A stretch of DNA of 9,663 nt from Candidatus Pelagibacterales bacterium (GTDB lineage: Bacteria; Pseudomonadota; Alphaproteobacteria; Rickettsiales; UBA1997), in assembly GCA_016882165.1 (NCBI GenBank), contig VHBV01000042.1, forward strand, positions 1-9,663. The letters run 5' to 3'. Below, piece by piece: positions 5,804 to 9,663 of the stretch (positions are counted from its first letter, which is position 1; each line of letters starts with the position of its first letter). The translations under genes were made by a program, and so were the position numbers. The notes beneath the pieces were generated by a model that saw nothing but the letters and a program-made list of their open reading frames with translations, had not been told where the DNA came from and did no database searches.

Positions 5804-6768
5804 AGAAGATGAAAATAGCAATTATAGGAGCTGGAATTTCTGGAATTACAATTGCTTTAGAACTGCAAAAATTTGCCGAAGTAAAAATTTTTGAAAAATC
5901 TCGTGGAGTTGGAGGAAGAATGTCAACTCGTTATAATGAAGATTTTGCGTTTGATCATGGTGCTCAATGTTTTACTGCAAGAACAAAAGTTTTTCAAAAG
6001 TTTTTGCAACCATTTATTGTTTCAGAAGATGTCTTGCCTTGGACTGGAAAAGCTGTAAATATTGATATTGATGGTAAAGTCAGTCCAAGATTTTGGTTTG
6101 AAACTCATCTAGTTGCAGCTCCAAATATGAATAGTTTATGTAAAAAAATGGCTATTGGCCTTGATATTTCAACATCAGTTGAAGTTGCTCCAATTGTAAA
6201 AAAAGATGATTTGTGGAATCTAAAAGATATAAATGGCAATGATTTAGGAAATTTTGATTTTGTAATTTCTACTGCACCTCAAGTTCAAACCAAAAATCTT
6301 TTTGGTGAAAGTTTCAAAATAAAAGAAGTTAGCATGCAGCCTTGTTTTGCTCTAATGCTTGGCTTTAAAGAAAAGTGGCAGTTTGACTGGATATTTGCGA
6401 AAGTACGCAATAATCCAATTAAGTTGATTGCTCTTAATTCTTCTAAACCCAAAAGAAATTCAGAAGTTACTTCTTTGGTAATCCATAGTCGCAGTTCTTG
6501 GAGTAAAGAGAATCTTGATAATAATTTGGAAGAGATTACACAAGTTTTAACTGATAACTTAAAGAAAATAACTGGAATTGATGCTAATAAAGCTGATTAT
6601 AAGTCAATACATCGTTGGAAATACGCTTTAGTTGATGAAGAAAAATCGGAAATATTTTTAGATAAAAATTTAAAAATTGCCGCTACAAGTGATTGGGTAA
6701 CAAATTCAAGAATTGAGGATGTGTGGTTGATGGCAAAAAAGCTTTCTGAAAGTTTGATTGAAAAGTAG
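5800..6768 (+). CDS. Renalase-like FAD-dependent NAD(P)-linked oxidoreductase (COG3380)
   Basis: A 322-residue flavoprotein related to renalase and the amine oxidase superfamily. A Rossmann motif GAGISG (residues 10-15), the ribose-binding Glu32 in FEKSRG, and GVGGRMSTR (36-44) form the FAD site. FDHGAQCFTAR (51-61) and HRWKYA (271-276) are hallmarks of this subgroup. The C-terminal FAD motif is SDWVTNSRIEDVW, where relatives usually have GDW and RVEGAW. Ser in place of that Gly is a mild deviation, and the length is normal. Bacterial renalases oxidise unreactive NAD(P)H isomers back to NAD(P)+; other members are uncharacterised, so the substrate is uncertain. The ATG at 5800 overlaps the photolyase stop (ATGA), pointing to translational coupling; ATG 5809 is a possible alternative. 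This is the last gene of the operon. The tight link to a photolyase suggests a flavin or nicotinamide redox job connected with light damage, which is inference. Confidence 0.87.
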   Translation: MKKMKIAIIGAGISGITIALELQKFAEVKIFEKSRGVGGRMSTRYNEDFAFDHGAQCFTARTKVFQKFLQPFIVSEDVLPWTGKAVNIDIDGKVSPRFWFETHLVAAPNMNSLCKKMAIGLDISTSVEVAPIVKKDDLWNLKDINGNDLGNFDFVISTAPQVQTKNLFGESFKIKEVSMQPCFALMLGFKEKWQFDWIFAKVRNNPIKLIALNSSKPKRNSEVTSLVIHSRSSWSKENLDNNLEEITQVLTDNLKKITGIDANKADYKSIHRWKYALVDEEKSEIFLDKNLKIAATSDWVTNSRIEDVWLMAKKLSESLIEK

Positions 6769-6784
6769 CTGAATTTTTGAAATT

Positions 6785-6816
6785 TTCTTAAATTGGTAAT
6801 TATTAAGAATTTATTA
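6785..6816 (+). terminator. Weak AT-rich inverted repeat after the operon
   Basis: TTCTTAA (6785-6791) and TTAAGAA (6803-6809) form a 7-bp inverted repeat around an 11-base loop, followed by TTTATT. It starts 17 bases after the last operon stop codon and is the best terminator candidate there. The stem has a single G-C pair, so it would be weak at best, and the transcript may run into the tRNA gene. Confidence 0.3.
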
Positions 6817-6829
6817 AAAACAATATAAA

Positions 6830-6864
6830 TTGTTCTTGCAATTATTAGAGCTAAAATTTATGTT
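6830..6864 (+). promoter_or_regulatory. Candidate promoter for tRNA-Leu
   Basis: Two overlapping sigma-70-like readings exist: TTGTTC (6830-6835), 16 bases, TAAAAT (6852-6857); or TTGCAA (6837-6842), 16 bases, TATGTT (6859-6864). Either would start transcription about 20 bases before the tRNA. A small inverted repeat AACAAT/ATTGTT (6819-6834) overlaps the first -35. The boxes are imperfect and the call rests partly on position. Confidence 0.35.
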
Positions 6865-6888
6865 GAGTGCCTCTTTTTCTCAGGATAA

Positions 6889-6976
6889 GCCTGCGTGATG
6901 GAATGGTAGACATAACGGACTTAAAATCCGTGGGGCCGCAACGCCCTTGCCGGTTCAAGTCCGGCCGCAGGTACCA
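6889..6976 (+). tRNA. tRNA-Leu (anticodon TAA)
   Basis: A class II tRNA of 88 nt with encoded CCA. The acceptor stem GCCTGCG (6889-6895) pairs with CGCAGGT (6966-6972), with one G-U pair at the first position. The discriminator is A and CCA is at 6974-6976. The anticodon stem ACGGA/TCCGT encloses the loop CTTAAAA, giving anticodon TAA. The extended variable arm (GGGGCCGCAACGCCCTT) and the T-arm (CCGGTTCAAGTCCGG) are typical of leucine tRNAs. Its high G+C content stands out against the flanks, as expected for structural RNA. Confidence 0.96.
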
Positions 6977-7043
6977 CTTTCCAAACTTTGTTTTGATTGT
7001 TACTTCAAGACTAGTTTTTTTCTAAATTTTTACCTCTAACCAA

Positions 7044-9663
7044 ATGATGAAAATGGTAAAAAAATTAACTAAAATTTTTAGTTTGATTTTTTTATCACTC
7101 GCAATTTATTCTTGCGACACAGGCTGCGTAAGTGAAGATGAATTTGATGGTTATTCTGTCGAGGTTAATTCAAAACCAGAATCAACTGGTATAATAGGAA
7201 CTTACAATCCTGTAGATGGTGGTCAAATAGCAAACTGGCAAAATACTGGTTTAAGATCAAATGGTGAACAATTCATAATCCAAGTGACTGGTGCTTGGAC
7301 TCCTTGGTACGGATCACAAACAAGTGACAATAGCTTAAATAATTTGGAAAGATGCACTTTTTGTGCTAAAAAAGAAGGCGTGGCAAATTGTTTGTGTTAT
7401 GACAATCAAAATCCAGAACCAGAGCTAAGTGCTGACGGTTATACACGTGTTAATACAGATTGTAGTATTACTGAAAATCAAGATGATCCAGCAAAATGCA
7501 CATGTACAAGAACTCATGGTTCCGCAAGCGACTATACCACTTATCACATTCCACTGAATTACATGGATAAGTATGAAAATGTTAAAACTGCTGATAATCA
7601 ATCAAATTGTAAATATTATGGCGGTATGGGACTTTATGCTGGTTTGTTTGGAAGAAGTGGTAATGATACTCCAAAAAGAATATATAACTTATTTTCTCAA
7701 ACTGAGGTTTGCGATGTTGTTCGTAATGCAAATGGAAAATGTTTAGATGACAATGGAAAAGATGTAACAAAATATATTTACAGAAGTCCTCACAATACAA
7801 TTTTCGTCAAAGATGATAATAATGGAAATAATACTGACGACGATTCAAATGCAACTTACCACTCTCCATATGAGCAAGTAAAATTAACAATAAATGATGG
7901 ATACTATGATGATAATTACGGAAAATATAACGTTTCTTTCTATAATGGTGTTGGTTCAACTAACAAAAGTGGCATACTAGAATATTTGGTAAGCTTAGTT
8001 GAAAATAGCTTACTTGGTGATATTCAAGAAGATGGAAAAAGGGAAGGTGGAATTATAAGATTTATGTACCAATCGATAGTTCAAGATTCTGGATTTATAC
8101 TGATTTTGCAAATTCTCCTTACAATGTATATTTCTTTTTATGGTTTGGCAACCCTTATTGGTGTTGCTGAAATTACTACAAAAGAATTAATGAATCGTTT
8201 GTTGAAATTTGCTCTGATAATTTTCTTTACTAGCAGCGATAGTTGGAATTGGTATAACGATATTGTGGTGCAGTTCTTTAAAGGTGTAATGGATGCTGTA
8301 ATTGGAATGATAATGAACTTGTCCGATCAGAATTTTGATTCACAAACTTCTTCTATTATTATTGCTCAAATGGATAGAGCTAGTGATGTAACTAATGCAA
8401 CAAGATTTTCTTATGTTGATTTAACAATAGAAAAGCTTCTTTCCTTTGCCACAGCTAAGAAAATATTTGGTTTATTTTTTGGAACCTTCTTTGGCTTCTT
8501 ATATGTATTCTTAATTTATGGTTTGATTATCTACTTCATTTACGTGATGTTAAACGCTGCTTTGGTATATGTTATAAACTTAATGAAGTTAATTTTTATA
8601 CTTGCCTTAGGTCCAATTTTCATTTGCTTTACTCTTTTTGAGCAAACAAAAGGTATTTTTAAGAAATGGCTGCTTTTCTTGTCATCAAGATCTCTTGAGA
8701 TGGTAATGATGTTTTTGATTTTATATAACTTTATTGTTTTGATAAATAATCAATTTGTTTCAATGTTATATTATAAATCATGCGTTGAATCTTATAATCT
8801 TTATCTATTCTCCCTCAAAATTCTCAAAGCTGACACAAATCGTGCTTTAACAGGTTGGTTTTCATATTTTATAATGATTGGTGGTCTAATATTTATGTTG
8901 CAACTAGTTTTTGATAAAGTTGCTCTTATCGCAGGTAGTTTGATTTCTGTAGGTGGAGAGGCAAACAAAGATGATGATGGTGTTGGTCGTGGCCAATCAA
9001 GTTTTAATATGGCTGGAAAAATGCTGGGCAAGGCCTTCAGTTTTGCTGAATCAAATTTGAAATCAGGACTTTATAGCGGAGCTGGCTTGGTTGCTAAAGG
9101 TGCAGACTATCTTGGATATGGAGTTTCAAGAGCTACAAATGCTGTTGGTGGCAAAATACTTCGTACAGAATTTGGACAAGCAGTTGCAAATTCAACATTT
9201 GGAAAGGCAGTTGGTAAAGTTTATGATAATATTCCAAGCGGTCCTAGAACTTTTTATCGTAATAGACTAATTGATGCTGAAATTGCTTCTGCTAAAAGCG
9301 ATATACTAAAATCTAATCCTTCTATTTCTAGAGCTGAACTTGATTTAAAGGTACGAGAAGCCGTTGTTAAAGCAATGAATATTAAAATGTATCATGGCCA
9401 GAATCCAAAAGGAAAAACTGTTCATGATCCAATGACTATGAGTATTTCTGGTATTAATACAGAATCAATTTTAAAAAGATTGGACGAAAAATTAGTCCAA
9501 GAGCCTCTAAAAAACTTCCTCAAAGATACAGCAAATAAGCTTAAAGCATCAGAAAATGCTCCTTTGGGTAATCAAATGCAAGAATCATTAAAAGAAGCTG
9601 CTAAGAATTGGGCTAACAAAAACTTATCTGGTGGTGAAGCATCTATAGAAAAGCACTTAAAAG
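7044..9663 (+). CDS. virB6: VirB6/TrbL-family type IV secretion protein with lipoprotein signal (3' end beyond window)
   Basis: An inner-membrane channel component of a type IV secretion system of the extended Rickettsiales VirB6 type. The frame is open for 873 codons to the right edge. Residues 1-23 form a signal peptide (Lys-rich start, then IFSLIFLSLAIYS) ending at Cys24, a likely lipidation site although Tyr at -2 is unusual. Residues 25-345 are hydrophilic, Asn/Asp-rich and hold 12 Cys in all (24, 28, 104, 107, 116, 118, 140, 152, 154, 189, 223, 233), including one CxxC and two CxC. Hydrophobic segments lie at about 351-375, 386-400, 474-500, 504-534, 549-575 and 604-632. The core with RFSYVDLTIEKLL and LIFILALGPIFICFTLFEQT is the VirB6 signature region. 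From about 636 on the protein is hydrophilic, first Gly-rich, then charged and helical. ATG 7044, 7047 or 7053 could start it; none has a clear ribosome binding site. The 3' end is not seen. The family is firm; which VirB6 paralogue it is cannot be told. Confidence 0.88.
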   Translation, partial: MMKMVKKLTKIFSLIFLSLAIYSCDTGCVSEDEFDGYSVEVNSKPESTGIIGTYNPVDGGQIANWQNTGLRSNGEQFIIQVTGAWTPWYGSQTSDNSLNNLERCTFCAKKEGVANCLCYDNQNPEPELSADGYTRVNTDCSITENQDDPAKCTCTRTHGSASDYTTYHIPLNYMDKYENVKTADNQSNCKYYGGMGLYAGLFGRSGNDTPKRIYNLFSQTEVCDVVRNANGKCLDDNGKDVTKYIYRSPHNTIFVKDDNNGNNTDDDSNATYHSPYEQVKLTINDGYYDDNYGKYNVSFYNGVGSTNKSGILEYLVSLVENSLLGDIQEDGKREGGIIRFMYQSIVQDSGFILILQILLTMYISFYGLATLIGVAEITTKELMNRLLKFALIIFFTSSDSWNWYNDIVVQFFKGVMDAVIGMIMNLSDQNFDSQTSSIIIAQMDRASDVTNATRFSYVDLTIEKLLSFATAKKIFGLFFGTFFGFLYVFLIYGLIIYFIYVMLNAALVYVINLMKLIFILALGPIFICFTLFEQTKGIFKKWLLFLSSRSLEMVMMFLILYNFIVLINNQFVSMLYYKSCVESYNLYLFSLKILKADTNRALTGWFSYFIMIGGLIFMLQLVFDKVALIAGSLISVGGEANKDDDGVGRGQSSFNMAGKMLGKAFSFAESNLKSGLYSGAGLVAKGADYLGYGVSRATNAVGGKILRTEFGQAVANSTFGKAVGKVYDNIPSGPRTFYRNRLIDAEIASAKSDILKSNPSISRAELDLKVREAVVKAMNIKMYHGQNPKGKTVHDPMTMSISGINTESILKRLDEKLVQEPLKNFLKDTANKLKASENAPLGNQMQESLKEAAKNWANKNLSGGEASIEKHLK

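Noticed and set aside
7582..7800. Minus-strand open frame of 72 codons inside virB6
   Set aside because: It lies wholly within the VirB6 coding frame, its His/Tyr-rich translation looks like an antisense artefact, and it has no ribosome binding site or homology that I recognise.
8801..9031. Minus-strand open frame of 76 codons inside virB6
   Set aside because: It is antisense to the last membrane segment of VirB6, which is clearly the coding strand. The Pro/Ser-rich translation resembles no protein I know.
1..9663. CRISPR arrays, insertion sequences, toxin-antitoxin pairs or defence systems
   Set aside because: I saw no regularly spaced repeats, no transposase and no terminal inverted repeats. 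Apart from the integrase relic there is no mobile or defence gene.

Overview
The window is AT-rich, with roughly two thirds A+T by eye and many runs of A and T. It looks like a chromosomal segment of an alphaproteobacterium of the Rickettsiales type. The strongest pointer is a large VirB6-type type IV secretion protein at the right end, with a lipoprotein signal and a long cysteine-rich N-terminal region, as in the extended VirB6 proteins of the Rickettsiales vir system. The YccA/Bax-inhibitor-1 protein fits as well. An aroK-aroB pair and a photolyase argue against a highly reduced obligate intracellular species, because most of those have lost the shikimate pathway. A less reduced, extracellular or environmental lineage (Deianiraea-like or basal) is plausible, but this is inference; no rRNA or marker gene is present to settle it.

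Layout. Positions 1-1387 (minus strand) are the relic end of an integrated element: a tRNA-Asn(GTT) gene, then a P4-type tyrosine integrase pseudogene just downstream of its 3' end. The integrase has an in-frame TGA and has lost its C-terminus, including the catalytic tyrosine. A possible further minus-strand gene leaves the left edge. Positions 1388-1766 are non-coding apart from a strong bidirectional terminator. Positions 1767-2495 (minus) encode a seven-helix BI-1/YccA protein. From 2613 to 6768 (plus) runs a compact four-gene operon: aroK, aroB, an iron-sulfur (6-4)-photolyase-type protein and a renalase-like FAD oxidoreductase. Two of its junctions are ATGA overlaps. A tRNA-Leu(TAA) follows at 6889-6976. 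A virB6-family reading frame starts at 7044 and is still open at the right edge (873 complete codons).

How the genes work together. AroK and AroB act in the shikimate pathway (steps 5 and 2). The photolyase would repair UV lesions in DNA. The renalase-like flavoprotein is translationally coupled to it and may serve in repair of damaged nicotinamide cofactors or in flavin redox chemistry. This gives a mixed biosynthesis and photodamage operon that is unexpected in a Rickettsiales-like genome. The VirB6 protein would form part of the inner-membrane channel of a type IV secretion system whose other genes lie outside the window.
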